Assembly: GCF_035920445.1 (NCBI RefSeq)
Contig: NZ_CP109162.1
Span: 1,178,001-1,242,000 of the forward strand
Reading direction: 5' to 3'
DNA length: 64,000 nucleotides
Origin: Nocardia sp. NBC_01730
GTDB lineage: Bacteria > Actinomycetota > Actinomycetes > Mycobacteriales > Mycobacteriaceae
Shown here: positions 9,085-17,789 of the stretch, one piece after another
Numbering within the stretch: the first letter of the stretch is position 1
Layout of the letters: every line of letters begins with the position of its first letter
Notes under the pieces: model-generated
Databases searched by the model: none
Seen by the model: the letters and a program-made list of their open reading frames with translations, nothing else
Told to the model about the DNA's origin: nothing
Position numbers and translations under genes: made by a program

Positions 9085-9222
9085 CTACCGGTCCCCGGGC
9101 AGATGGGTTGCCAGGTCAGCATTGGCGTGAAAGTCGAGGAGGTTGACACCACTGGGAATCAGGACACGGCCGTCGCTGCGTTCGTGGGCTCGGGCGAAGT
9201 CGGTGATCTCGGCGATGACGTC
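9085..9222 (-). pseudogene. 3' part of a gene split by the IS3 insertion
   Basis: Forty-five C-terminal codons (starting DVIAEITDFARAHERSDG) run from the left end of the insertion sequence to a TAG at 9087-9085. They are in the same frame as the coding part on the other side of the element (14433-14071): joining the flanks restores one uninterrupted protein of about 165 residues. The product is not recognised. Its stop precedes the GTG of the nucleotidyltransferase by five bases, so the two were probably one operon. Confidence 0.75.
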
Positions 9223-9291
9223 TGAGGTTCACCCCTGGATGTGGACACCGAGTTAGCAGGATCGATGGTTCTGCTGGTAAGGATGTCCGTT

Positions 9292-9615
9292 ATGCCTCCT
9301 CGCAAGCGTCGGTCGTTCACGGCCGAGTACAAGGTCGAGGCTGCTCATCGGGTGATTGATTCCGGTCGCTCGATCGCTGTGGTCGCTCGTGAACTCGGTA
9401 TTCACGAGACCGTGCTCAATACCTGGGTCAAAGACGAGCGGCGCCGGATCGCCGCGGCCGAGGTCGGGGGCGAGAAACCTCTGGACGCGGCCGAGCGAGC
9501 CGAGTTGCTGCGGTTACGCAGGCAAGTCGGCGAGCTGGAGAAGGACAATGCGTTCTTGGCAAAAGCTTCGGCGTACTTTGCCGCGATGCAGACCAACCGG
9601 CCCGGTTCGATCTGA
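9292..9615 (+). CDS. IS3-family transposase OrfA
   Basis: A 107-residue protein from the ATG at 9292 (AAGG upstream; in-frame starts at 9283 and 9241 are alternatives). It has the helix-turn-helix of the IS3/IS911 OrfA family (RSFTAEYKVEAAHRVIDSG then VARELGIHETVLNTWVKDER) and a C-terminal leucine-zipper-like segment (LLRLRRQVGELEKDNAFLAK) used for multimerisation. It binds the terminal repeats. Its stop overlaps the orfB ATG at 9615, the usual place for translational coupling or frameshifting to make OrfAB. Confidence 0.88.
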   Translation: MPPRKRRSFTAEYKVEAAHRVIDSGRSIAVVARELGIHETVLNTWVKDERRRIAAAEVGGEKPLDAAERAELLRLRRQVGELEKDNAFLAKASAYFAAMQTNRPGSI

Positions 9616-10100
9616 TGGTGAAGTACGCCGGCCCCGATGACATCGCCGAAACCGCGGGCACCAGCGCCCCCGAGGGGCAACGATTCTCGATCCGTCGTAT
9701 GGCGCGCCTGCTGGGAGTGTCGGCGTCGGGTTACTACGCGTATGTGAAACGTTGCACGGCAACGGTCTCGACGCCACGTCAGCAGCGTCGTGCCGATCTG
9801 ACGGTGAAGATCCTCGACGTCCACGCCGAGTCCGACGGTACCTACGGCTCTCCGCGGATCACTGCCGAGCTACGCGCACGGGGTGAAGTGGTCAGTGCCA
9901 AGACCGTCGCGGCGATCATGGCCCGGATCGGGATCGAGGGCATCAGCCCACGCACGTTCAAGGTCCGCACCACGATCACCGATCCTGCCGCGTCGTTCCC
10001 GCCGGACCTGGTACGCCGCAACTTCGATCAAGGGCGCCTCGACGCGGTCTGGACGACCGATTTCACCTATCTGACCTGCGGACAGGGCGACATGTACTTA
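9615..10100 (+). pseudogene. IS3-family transposase OrfB, 5' part
   Basis: The N-terminal 162 codons of the DDE integrase-type transposase: an HTH_21-like region (RRMARLLGVSASGYYAYVKR) and the start of the rve catalytic core with the first Asp in WTTDFTYL. The reading stops at 10103 just inside the inserted element. The missing catalytic D and E lie at 13740 and 13850. Joining ..GDMYL to CAIRDG.. gives a normal OrfB, so the IS is inactive in its present form. Confidence 0.88.
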
Positions 10101-10108
10101 TAAGTTAC

Positions 10109-10117
10109 GTGGAATCT
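10109..10117 (+). repeat. Subterminal inverted repeat, left
   Basis: GTGGAATCT, about 9 bases inside the left junction of the two-recombinase transposon. Its reverse complement lies at 13588-13596. Probably a recombinase core-binding site (inference). Confidence 0.6.
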
Positions 10118-10182
10118 CACCGGTAGCCACCCGATCCCCTGCGGCCGTGACCACGAATTAGGGAGGTGGATCGAGCAACTGG

Positions 10183-11247
10183 ATGAGGGTGGTCGACCGG
10201 TGGCCGGTGTTGCGGCGGCACGAACGCGCGGCCGAGTGGCTACAAGTGTGGGCTGATCTGGGCCGTGCGCCGCGCACCATCGATGCGTATGCGCGGGGCC
10301 TGGCGGAGTTTCTGCAGGTGTGCGAGCGGGATGGGATCGATCCGGTGACCGCGACGCGGGCTGACGTGGCGGTGTTCGTGCGGGAGTTGACAGCGCGTCC
10401 GAGCCGGCGCGGCGCGAATGTGGTAGCGCTGGATTCGGGGGCGGGTTTGGCCAACGCGACGCTGCAGCAGCGTCTGGTTCCGGTGCGGCTGTTTTTCGAT
10501 TTCCTTGTCGAGGAAGGGGTTCGGGAGTCGAATCCCGTTGGGCGGGGCAGGTATACGCCTTCCGGGCGGTTCGGCGGTCGTGGGCGTGCGCTGGTGCCGC
10601 GGATGGTGAAGCTGCCGTGGATTCCCAGCGAGGCGGAATGGCTGCGTCTGCTGGAGACCTTCGCCGAGGAGCCGATCCGGAACCGGGTGATGCTCGCGCT
10701 GGCTTACGACGCCGCGCTGCGCCGGGAAGAGCTGTGTTCGCTGCGCAGCGATGATCTCGATCCCGCGCACCGCATGTTGCGGGTGCGGGCGGAGAAGACC
10801 AAGACCCGCCGGGAGCGTGTGGTTCCCTATTCGGCGTCCACCGGGGTGCTGTTGGCGCAGTATCTGCAGCATCGGGCGACGATGAGCCGAGCTCGGGGTG
10901 GGTTATTTCTGTCCGAATCGCGCCGCAATCACTCTGAGCCGCTGACGTTGTGGACATGGTCGAAAGTGGTGCGGCGCATCGCATTAGCTGCCGGAGTGCC
11001 GAACTTCTCGACCCATACCACCCGGCACCTGTGCCTGACCGACCTGGCGAGAATGGGCTGGGAGCTGCATACGATCGCCACATTCGCCGGGCATCGCAGC
11101 ACCGACTCGACTCTGGCCTACATCCACCTGTCAGGCCGGGACCTGTCGGAGAAACTGAATTCCTCCATGGCACAGATCCACGCCTGGCGCCTCGAAATGC
11201 TCACCGGCGCTGGGCGCACCGGAGGCGGACAGGACATGCCGGTATGA
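10183..11247 (+). CDS. Tyrosine recombinase, TnpA-like
   Basis: A 354-residue integrase. An N-terminal SAM-like core-binding domain (residues 10-100) precedes the catalytic domain with Arg in LRREELCSL (about 187), the H-x-x-R box in HTTRHL (about 285), GHRS (about 308) and the tyrosine in LAYIHL (about 317). These are the R-H-R-H-Y residues of active tyrosine recombinases. The ATG at 10183 is the first good start after the left element end. It overlaps the second recombinase by ATGA, so the two are made together and probably act as a complex to excise and insert the transposon. Confidence 0.85.
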   Translation: MRVVDRWPVLRRHERAAEWLQVWADLGRAPRTIDAYARGLAEFLQVCERDGIDPVTATRADVAVFVRELTARPSRRGANVVALDSGAGLANATLQQRLVPVRLFFDFLVEEGVRESNPVGRGRYTPSGRFGGRGRALVPRMVKLPWIPSEAEWLRLLETFAEEPIRNRVMLALAYDAALRREELCSLRSDDLDPAHRMLRVRAEKTKTRRERVVPYSASTGVLLAQYLQHRATMSRARGGLFLSESRRNHSEPLTLWTWSKVVRRIALAAGVPNFSTHTTRHLCLTDLARMGWELHTIATFAGHRSTDSTLAYIHLSGRDLSEKLNSSMAQIHAWRLEMLTGAGRTGGGQDMPV

Positions 11248-13556
11248 ACGCAGCCCCTCATCGGGCGCGGGTCGGCACCGACGCCGATCGGTGGCCGTCC
11301 GGCTCGAAGCGGTGGGATCGCCGGATCTCGTTGAGCGACACCGAGATCGCTGCGCTGGCCGCGCTCGGGCCGCAGCAGCTGCGGCGCAACAAGGCCGTGG
11401 GCATTCCGCGGCGGACCGCGGTGCACTGGCGGGCACTGACGCGGCTGGTTGAGCCGCTGGACGCGACCGTGGCCGAGTTGCATCATGACGGCGACGTCCG
11501 GTTCCGTCGTGCCGGCAGGCAGGCGGTAGCGATCGTGCTGGCGCGCTGCGCCGAAACCGGCCGAAGTTGGTGGGGCTGGACTCCGTGGGAGTGGGCTGCG
11601 CTCTGCGGCGGCAGCGCACGCGAGTTCGCCACCGCGCAGCCGTTGCCGACCGAGTCGACAGTGCGGCCCTTCCTGGTGGCCTTGGCTTATCTGCTCGGCG
11701 GGTTCACCGGCTTCCATCGTCTGGGCATGTTCAACCGACTTCACTTGGCCTGTTTGATATTCGGCAAGCCCGCAGTCGCCGAGGCGATGGGTGACGCCGA
11801 GCAGGTGCTCGATCGGTGGGGATATCGCATCAGCGGCGGCGCCCGAACCCGGATGCACGGCGTGTTCAGCCAGGCCTTGCTGCTCAACCACAGTCCTGGG
11901 CTCGCCGACCTGTCCACGTCGGCGTTCGACGCGCTGCGAGCCCATCCGGCGACCGACGGCCACCAGGGTTCGATGCTCTATGCGCTGCAACGGGCCGTCG
12001 CCGAGTTGGGGCACTGCGACCCGCCAGTTCGCACCGGCTACAACCACTCTCCTGGCATCGTTGGCACCGTCCCGGGATGGGCCGACTGGATCGAGCGCTG
12101 GCACGCCACCTCGACGCTGACACCCCACGTCCGCAGAATCATCCGCTCCATCATGGCCAAGGCCGGTCGCTGGCTGGCCGTCGAGCACCCCGAGATCACC
12201 GAACCCGGGCAGTGGACACGAGCGATCTGCGCGCAGTGGGTCGCCGCGGTCGACCGGATGACCGTCGGCGATTGGGTCCAACGCCGTGACATGCTCGGCA
12301 GTCGCACCGGTGAACCTGTCTCCCCTCGCACCAAGGCCCACAATCTGATGGCCACCCGCACCTTTTTCCGCGACTGCCAGGAATGGGAGTGGATCCCACG
12401 CCGGTTCGACCCGAACCGGGCGCTGACGCTCCCGCGCAGCGTCGCCGCGCTGATCGGCACCAATCCCCGCGTCATCGCCGACGACGTGTGGGCCAAACTG
12501 CTGTGGGCCGGGCTCAACCTGGAACCTGCCGACCTGCCCGGCAACTCCGCCGACACCTTCTACCCGATGGAGCTGATCCGCGCGGTCACCGTGACCTGGC
12601 TGTTCTCCGGGCTGCGCAGCGATGAGATCACTCGGCTGCGCGTCGGCTGCATCCGCTGGCAGCACGACGGCGCTCCCATCCCCGGCGACTCCCGCGACAT
12701 CCTCGCCGAAGATGCGATCTGCTTGCTCGACGTTCCCGTCCACAAGACCGGCACCGCGTTCACCAAACCCGTCGACCCGCTCGTCGGCCAAGCCATCCAG
12801 GCTTGGCAGACACTGCGGCCCGACCAGCCGAAACGGTTGGACCGCAAGACCAGCGAGCGCGTCGACATGTTGTTCGCGGTCCGCGCGCAGCCCGTCGCCA
12901 AGGCCTATATCAACCACACCATCATCCCCGCGCTCTGCGGCAAGGCCGGCGTCCCCACCACCGATGTCCGCGGCACTATCACCAGCCACCGCGCCCGATC
13001 CACCATCGCGAGCCAGCTCTACAACGCCAAGGAACCGATGACCTTGTTCGAGCTGCAGGCATGGCTCGGGCACCGCACCCCGAACACCACCCAGCACTAC
13101 GCCAAGATCACCCCGAACACCTTGTCCAAGGCCTACTCCGAGGCCGGATACTTCGCCCGCAACGTCCGCACCATCGAAGTCCTCGTCGACCGCGACGCCG
13201 TCACCAGCGGAGCCGCCGCGAACGGGCAACCATGGCAGTACTACGACCTCGGTCACGGATGGTGCACCTACAGCTTCTTCGAGCAATGTCCACACCGAAT
13301 GGCTTGCGCCCGTTGCGATTTCTACACACCGAAGGCATCCAGCAAGGCCCAGATTCTGGAAGCCAAGGACAACCTGCAACGGATGCTTTCATCCATTCCG
13401 CTCACCGACGACGAACGCGCCGCGGTCGACGACGGACAATCCGCCCTCGACCGGCTCCTCGAGCGACTGGCCGACGTCACCACGCCGACAGGCCAAACGC
13501 CACGCGAAATAGGAATCCCACCCACGGCAACGCTCCTCCCGATCACACCCCTCTAA
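11244..13556 (+). CDS. Large tyrosine recombinase, TnpB-like
   Basis: A 770-residue recombinase starting at the ATG that overlaps the stop of the first recombinase. The first 400 residues are a long helical DNA-binding region. The catalytic domain follows with Arg in LRSDEITRL, the box SHRARSTIAS, GHRTPNTTQ and the tyrosine in QHYAKI. The C-terminus has a Cys/His cluster (C..CPHRMACARCDFYTP) followed by a helical tail, a layout I know from TnpB-type and related actinobacterial integrases. Residue count and order fit the second recombinase of Tn554-like elements. Confidence 0.85.
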   Translation: MNAAPHRARVGTDADRWPSGSKRWDRRISLSDTEIAALAALGPQQLRRNKAVGIPRRTAVHWRALTRLVEPLDATVAELHHDGDVRFRRAGRQAVAIVLARCAETGRSWWGWTPWEWAALCGGSAREFATAQPLPTESTVRPFLVALAYLLGGFTGFHRLGMFNRLHLACLIFGKPAVAEAMGDAEQVLDRWGYRISGGARTRMHGVFSQALLLNHSPGLADLSTSAFDALRAHPATDGHQGSMLYALQRAVAELGHCDPPVRTGYNHSPGIVGTVPGWADWIERWHATSTLTPHVRRIIRSIMAKAGRWLAVEHPEITEPGQWTRAICAQWVAAVDRMTVGDWVQRRDMLGSRTGEPVSPRTKAHNLMATRTFFRDCQEWEWIPRRFDPNRALTLPRSVAALIGTNPRVIADDVWAKLLWAGLNLEPADLPGNSADTFYPMELIRAVTVTWLFSGLRSDEITRLRVGCIRWQHDGAPIPGDSRDILAEDAICLLDVPVHKTGTAFTKPVDPLVGQAIQAWQTLRPDQPKRLDRKTSERVDMLFAVRAQPVAKAYINHTIIPALCGKAGVPTTDVRGTITSHRARSTIASQLYNAKEPMTLFELQAWLGHRTPNTTQHYAKITPNTLSKAYSEAGYFARNVRTIEVLVDRDAVTSGAAANGQPWQYYDLGHGWCTYSFFEQCPHRMACARCDFYTPKASSKAQILEAKDNLQRMLSSIPLTDDERAAVDDGQSALDRLLERLADVTTPTGQTPREIGIPPTATLLPITPL

Positions 13557-13587
13557 CCAGGACAATTGGGCACATACAGGACAAATC

Positions 13588-13596
13588 AGATTCCAC
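13588..13596 (-). repeat. Subterminal inverted repeat, right
   Basis: AGATTCCAC on the plus strand, the exact reverse complement of GTGGAATCT at 10109-10117, four bases inside the right junction of the two-recombinase transposon. Confidence 0.6.
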
Positions 13597-13600
13597 AGAA

Positions 13601-14040
13601 TGTGCGCGATCCGTGACGGGCATTCCCGCCGCGTGCTCGCCCATGTCGTGGCCGATCACATCGGTGCCGACGTGGTGTGCCGAGCCATCGACAAGGCCGT
13701 AGCAGTGCGTGGGCATCCGGTGGACGGGACTGTGCTGCATTCCGATCGCGGGGGCGAGTTCACCGCGGCGATGACAGTGAACGCCTGCCACCGCCACCAG
13801 CTGAAACGGTCGATGGGCGATACCGGAATATGTTGGGATAACAGTCCCGCCGAATCGCTCTGGTCGACCTACAAACACGAGTCGTACTACCGCCACGTCT
13901 ACGCGTCCAAGACCGAACTCGTTGCTGCGGTTGACAATTGGATACATAAGTACAACCATGATCGGCGGCACTCCGCCCTCGGGATGCTCAGCCCCCTACG
14001 CTACGAGCAATCCCTGACAGACGCAGCAAAAGCTGCTTGA
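13601..14040 (+). pseudogene. IS3-family transposase OrfB, 3' part
   Basis: The rest of the transposase catalytic core: second Asp in LHSDRGGEF, Glu in NSPAESLWST, and the IS3 C-terminal signature (YNHDRRHSALG.LSPLRYE). It continues the protein that stops at 10100. A start at 13600 exists but would give only a catalytically incomplete fragment. Confidence 0.88.
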
Positions 14041-14070
14041 ACCCCTGTCCACTATTCGGGGTGAACCTCA

Positions 14071-14433
14071 GTGGTCCCAGTCGTGCTCTTCCGGGAGGGC
14101 CATCGGCGGCTCGCCGTTCCAGTACACACCCGGGTACCGACTGGCGAACATGCCCGATGGATCTATGCCGTCGTCGGAGACCAGCACGCATGTGTGCCCG
14201 TCCGGATGCCCGGGCTGTTCGCACGTCAGGGCACTGACCTCCGCCCCCATGAGGCGGGATACGGTCGCCATCAGTTCCTCGCGGTCCACAGGAAGCCATC
14301 TAAGCACCCCCACCGATATCACTGGTCCACGAGATCCTTCACGCCTGGACCACGCGACCTCCGAAACGCTGACTTGGGCCAACTTCAATGGCAGAAAACC
14401 AGATTCGCTCTGCCACTCGAAATTGCCCACCAA
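14071..14433 (-). pseudogene. 5' part of the gene split by the IS3 insertion
   Basis: About 120 codons running into the right end of the insertion sequence, where the element supplies a TGA immediately after ..EEHDWDH. The sequence is coding-like (LPVDREELMATVSRLMGAEV, then PGHPDGHTCVLVSDDG) but I do not recognise the family. It continues in frame at 9222 on the other side of the element. The start is uncertain: GTG at 14430 or TTG at 14433, with AAGGG about 13 bases upstream. Confidence 0.7.
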
Positions 14434-14559
14434 AGGTCAGCGCCCTTCTGCTGGGCCAACTGCACTGGCACAGGACATTTGGACGGCGCCTGTTCCGGTC
14501 CGGACGGTAATGGCGGGAAGGGGTGCGGGGCCGGGTGTGTTGAGTCATGGTGGGAAGCC

Positions 14560-14790
14560 ATGGCCGACAACGGGATACGTATCGACGTCAATGACGCCTT
14601 GGGGTTGGTAGAACTGCTGGAGTTCATCCGGGACTTCTTCGGCACGGCGGGGCCTGCGGTGACCGAGGAGTTCACGGCGTTCGTGGGGACCGGCACGTAT
14701 TCGGTGGGTGATCTGCGTGTCGATCTGGAGCGTTATCAGCTGCTGCTGGGCGGGATTCCCGGTGATGATCTGCCGCCGGTTGGGAGGTGA
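14560..14790 (+). CDS. Small hypothetical protein
   Basis: This 76-residue acidic protein starts at an ATG with GTGGGAAG upstream, divergent from the disrupted gene. It is helical at the N-terminus (ALGLVELLEFIRDFFG), ends in a Pro-rich tail and lacks a signal peptide. No motif or family is recognised. It could be a partner of the interrupted gene. Confidence 0.55.
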   Translation: MADNGIRIDVNDALGLVELLEFIRDFFGTAGPAVTEEFTAFVGTGTYSVGDLRVDLERYQLLLGGIPGDDLPPVGR

Positions 14791-15035
14791 CCGGGTAGCG
14801 CCAGCGGGCGGGTCTGCGTGTCCGTCTGGATGTTTCTGATGGGCAGTGTGTTTCGGCACGAAGCGTGCTCAGCGAATCGCTTGTATCGTGTGCTGCCTTC
14901 GGTGACGTGGGTTACAGTCGGTGCGTGACCGGCGGCTCGTTGATGGCGATGCGTTGTTCCACGCTGGTCACTGAGGCGCTCCGGGCGGATGGGGGCTGCC
15001 GCGGCGGGTTCAGTGTGGGAGTCGGTTTGCCGTGG

Positions 15036-15917
15036 TTATGGTGTGATACGGGCAACGGCTCCGGTTTCCAGCGCTGTCCACACCGCGCCGTCGGGACCGA
15101 CAGTGATGCCGTGTGGTTCGGATGCTGGTGTGGGGAGGTCGTATTCGGTGATGATGCCGGTCGGGCTGATCCGTCCGAGCCGGTTAGCGCCCCACTCAGT
15201 GAACCAGCAGTCGCCGGAGGGCAGCGCGGTGATGGCATGCGGTTTCGCGGTTGGGTCGGGAAGTGGGAACATCCGCATTGCACCGTCCGGAGCGATGTTG
15301 CCGATCCGACCGGCGGCGATATCCACGAACCACATGGTTTCGTCTGCGCTGCGGGTGATACCCACCGGTGCACCTGGGCCGGGAAGCGGATACAGCGTGG
15401 TCTTGCCGTCGAGATCGATGCGCCCGATGGCGTTAGCCTGGTTGAGGGTGAACCACAAGGCGTCGTCGGGACCGCACACGACCATGGACGGGAATGCGCC
15501 CCGCACAGGGAGTTCGAAGCGCGCGATCCGGCCTTCGGGGGTGATCCGGCCGATCCTGTCGGTGTTCATCTCGGTGAACCACATAGCCGCGTCCGGGCCG
15601 GCGCACATCCCGAACGGTCCGCTGCCCGAAGGCAATTCGAACTCCGACATGACCCCGTCGGTGGTGATGCGCCCGATGTGATCATCACCCGATCGAGTGA
15701 ACCACAACGCGTCGTCCACACCCGCGGCGATGGTGGTAGGTCGACTCCCAGCTGAGTACCGCTCGACAGCACCATCGACGGTCAGGCGGGCGATCTCGCC
15801 GCTATGGACCAGGGTGAGCCAGAGCGCACCGTCGGCGCCCGCGGATATTCCGTAGGGACCCGACTCCGCGTCGGTCAACGAGAACTCCTCGACGACGCCA
15901 TCGTCGACCCACTCCAT
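15036..15917 (-). CDS. vgb: Virginiamycin B lyase (Vgb) family protein
   Basis: The 293-residue length matches Vgb (about 295). The ATG at 15917 has AAGGGG upstream. The protein is built of six repeated blades of the form GPxGIxxGxDGAxWFTxxxxxxIGRI, the Vgb beta-propeller. The C-terminal blade keeps EPHGI and a Glu 14 residues later (ALE), corresponding to the catalytic His270/Glu284 region of staphylococcal Vgb. Known members open the ester ring of type B streptogramins by elimination. It may give resistance, although many environmental homologues have unproven activity. The gene stands alone. Confidence 0.8.
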   Translation of the reverse strand: MEWVDDGVVEEFSLTDAESGPYGISAGADGALWLTLVHSGEIARLTVDGAVERYSAGSRPTTIAAGVDDALWFTRSGDDHIGRITTDGVMSEFELPSGSGPFGMCAGPDAAMWFTEMNTDRIGRITPEGRIARFELPVRGAFPSMVVCGPDDALWFTLNQANAIGRIDLDGKTTLYPLPGPGAPVGITRSADETMWFVDIAAGRIGNIAPDGAMRMFPLPDPTAKPHAITALPSGDCWFTEWGANRLGRISPTGIITEYDLPTPASEPHGITVGPDGAVWTALETGAVARITP

Positions 15918-16437
15918 CACGGATATCCCCTTCGCTTCGCTATTCGGTATCAAGCCCGGCATCGACCAAGACCGAACCTCGGTGCAGTGATGAGTTCCGT
16001 CCCCAACCCATTCCGCCACTGTGCCCGCCGCAGTCACCTCAACGCACTCGTTGAGCACGCGACAGAAATCCGCGACCTTACGGGAACGGCACAAAATCGG
16101 CACGAGCACGTGTCGAGTAAGGCTACGCCGGCGGCGAGAACGTAGTTCGGACGCCGTTCCAGGCTGGTGCGGGGTGGTCGTAGCGGCACGGAGAGCGGTG
16201 CGTGCGGGGCGGCATGGCGAGCGGCGACCCGGACGTCCACGGGCAACTGACCCCACTACGCACATGGAAGCACCGTCCAAATTCACGGACACTCGATCTT
16301 GAAACCAACCCTCATTGCCGTCGGAATCTATGGACAAGCATCGTCAGTATCCATGGACGCAGCCAACACGTGGGTTCCTTGGTTGGGTACCGGTGCGTCG
16401 GGGTTGACGATCGTCGACGTCGCGTGCAGGTGTTGCG
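15918..16437. other. No convincing gene
   Basis: Several short frames exist on both strands but none has a ribosome-binding site or family resemblance. The stretch holds the promoter and leader of the Vgb homologue and the downstream region of the gene ending at 16438. Confidence 0.4.
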
Positions 16438-17139
16438 CTATCGGACCGACACCCGGTCCAGCACAACGTCGGCCAGAGCGGTGGCGATGATCGGGCCGGT
16501 GAGTTCCTCGCCGTCCCACAGGGCGATGCGCTGGTTGGTGTCGGCATCGTAGGCCATGATCTGTGTCGGGCTTCGGCGAACGAACTGGATTGTGCCGAGC
16601 TCGCTGCGGTGAACGATCATGCCGCGGCAATCAAGGGTGAGGTTCTCGCCCGGCGGGGCGCCGTCCACGGCGTCAGCGTCGACAGAATCGGCGGGGGCGG
16701 AGAGCATTGAGCGGCAACTGGTTCTGGCCTGGCGGAGGTGGTCCTCGTTGAACAGGACGTAGTCATGGCCCGGGACAAGCATGCACGGGCAGCGGCCCTC
16801 GCTCGGCACGACGCGGTTACGGAGGTTTTCCAGGGCACTCAGGTATGCGGCTTCGAAACTGTAGAGGTTGTGCCCGTCGGCCTGGGCGACCCCGCTCTCG
16901 ACGGTCCGGATCACCGCATACCAGTGCACGATGTCCTCACCTGTGGCGGCGAGTCCCCCATCGGCAGTAGTGATTTCCATCGTCACGGGTTCGCTGCCTG
17001 GCGCGTCGGCGACAGCGACTTCGATCGCCGTGCAACCTCCTCCGGTGTTGATGATCGTTGCCTTAACACCGAGTAGTTCGGAGAGCACGTGCAATTCGTG
17101 GGCGTAGATGGTCGCAAGGTCGGGGATGCTTGGCAACAT
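16438..17139 (-). CDS. Hypothetical protein
   Basis: A 233-residue protein; the ATG at 17139 is chosen because AGGAG sits 6 bases upstream, although the frame remains open to 17340. It has an N-terminal alpha/beta segment (HVLSELLGVKATIINTGGGC) and a Cys pair in RCPCMLVPGHDYVLF. There is no signal peptide or membrane helix. The family is not recognised and the surrounding genes are unrelated. Confidence 0.6.
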   Translation of the reverse strand: MLPSIPDLATIYAHELHVLSELLGVKATIINTGGGCTAIEVAVADAPGSEPVTMEITTADGGLAATGEDIVHWYAVIRTVESGVAQADGHNLYSFEAAYLSALENLRNRVVPSEGRCPCMLVPGHDYVLFNEDHLRQARTSCRSMLSAPADSVDADAVDGAPPGENLTLDCRGMIVHRSELGTIQFVRRSPTQIMAYDADTNQRIALWDGEELTGPIIATALADVVLDRVSVR

Positions 17140-17592
17140 GCAGTGCTCCTGGTCGTAAACGGCGCGGATGTTTTTACGGGGACGTGGTCTCAGCTGCTCG
17201 GGTCGACCCGGCAGCGAATATGTGCGCTCGAGCGCACTCTCCGAGAAGCCCTCGTCAAACGACATGGTCAGCTCGACGCGCGGCGCACCCGTGGCTTTGA
17301 CACTGTGGTTCGCGGCGTTGATGTGCATAGCGTTGAGCAATGCAGTGAAGCCGAAACGACCTTACGTGACGACTATTTCGCCGCGCGGCTGGTAGCCATT
17401 GACGTCGTTGCGGCGAAGCGGCCAGTGCGCCACGATTCGCCCTTCCACGCTGGACTGAATCACCGGTGTGCGGTGCGGCCCGATAGCACAGGTCGCGGCG
17501 GATTCGGCTGGCGCGGAGGTTTTCGGTGGACGCGGTCTTCCTTCTGTTGGTGCCTGCCCGGCTTGACGGTGGGCTTGTCAGCAGTTGAACTG
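17140..17592. other. No convincing gene
   Basis: Forward and reverse frames exist but look like non-coding overlap. This is the upstream region of the gene at 16438-17139. Confidence 0.4.
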
Positions 17593-17620
17593 CTGCCCCG
17601 GCCCGCACAGGCCGGGGCAG
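17593..17620. terminator. Strong GC-rich hairpin
   Basis: CTGCCCCGGCC and its exact reverse complement are separated by 6 bases (11-bp stem), starting 8 bases after the stop of the small reverse-strand gene. No T-run follows, as is common in actinobacteria. Confidence 0.6.
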
Positions 17621-17627
17621 CAATGGA

Positions 17628-17789
17628 TCAGGCGGCGAAGACCGGCGAGGACGCGACGAAGCAGGCCAGGACTTCCGGGTCGCCTTCGTCGTAGCGGCGC
17701 CGCAGTTCGCGGATTGCGGTTTCGTACGCTTTTGCAGGCCTGCGGCGGAGAACCGCTCGAATAAAATGGAATTGAGGCAGATTGGACAT
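17628..17789 (-). CDS. Small basic protein, 53 residues
   Basis: ATG at 17789 to TGA at 17630-17628. It reads MSNLPQFHFIRAVLRRR... then a charged helix (YETAIRELRRRYDEGDPEVL) and a hydrophobic end. Codon third positions are coding-like and a hairpin terminator follows directly, which supports a real short gene. No family is recognised; it might be a C-terminal remnant of a larger protein. Confidence 0.4.
   Translation of the reverse strand: MSNLPQFHFIRAVLRRRPAKAYETAIRELRRRYDEGDPEVLACFVASSPVFAA

Larger units (their letters stand above)
10100..13600 (+). mobile_element. Two-recombinase site-specific transposon (Tn554-like) inside IS orfB
   Basis: A 3.5-kb insertion that separates codons for L and C of the IS transposase. 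It contains only two genes, both tyrosine recombinases overlapping by ATGA, resembling TnpA-TnpB of Tn554-type elements but with no TnpC-sized third gene and no cargo. There is no obvious target duplication; at most one T is shared at the junction. Near each end, in opposite orientation, is GTGGAATCT (10109-10117; reverse complement at 13588-13596), a likely recombinase-binding core. Confidence 0.8.
9223..14070 (+). mobile_element. IS3-family insertion sequence, itself interrupted
   Basis: The ends are imperfect inverted repeats: TGAGGTTCACCCC at 9223-9235 and its reverse complement at 14058-14070, with TGGAC further in on both sides. It carries two overlapping transposase genes (orfA, orfB) in IS3 arrangement. 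OrfB is split by a 3.5-kb element at 10100-13600; without it the IS would be about 1.35 kb. Flanking triplets are GTC (left) and GTG (right), so a target duplication is not exact. It interrupts a reverse-strand gene in frame. Confidence 0.85.

Noticed and set aside
10950..11243. Upstream extension of the large recombinase
   Set aside because: This part overlaps the catalytic end of the first recombinase; the ATGA start at 11244 gives normal coupling.
14865..15755. Long forward reading frame of 296 codons
   Set aside because: It is the complement of the Vgb beta-propeller repeats, whose reverse-strand reading has clear family motifs and a ribosome-binding site.
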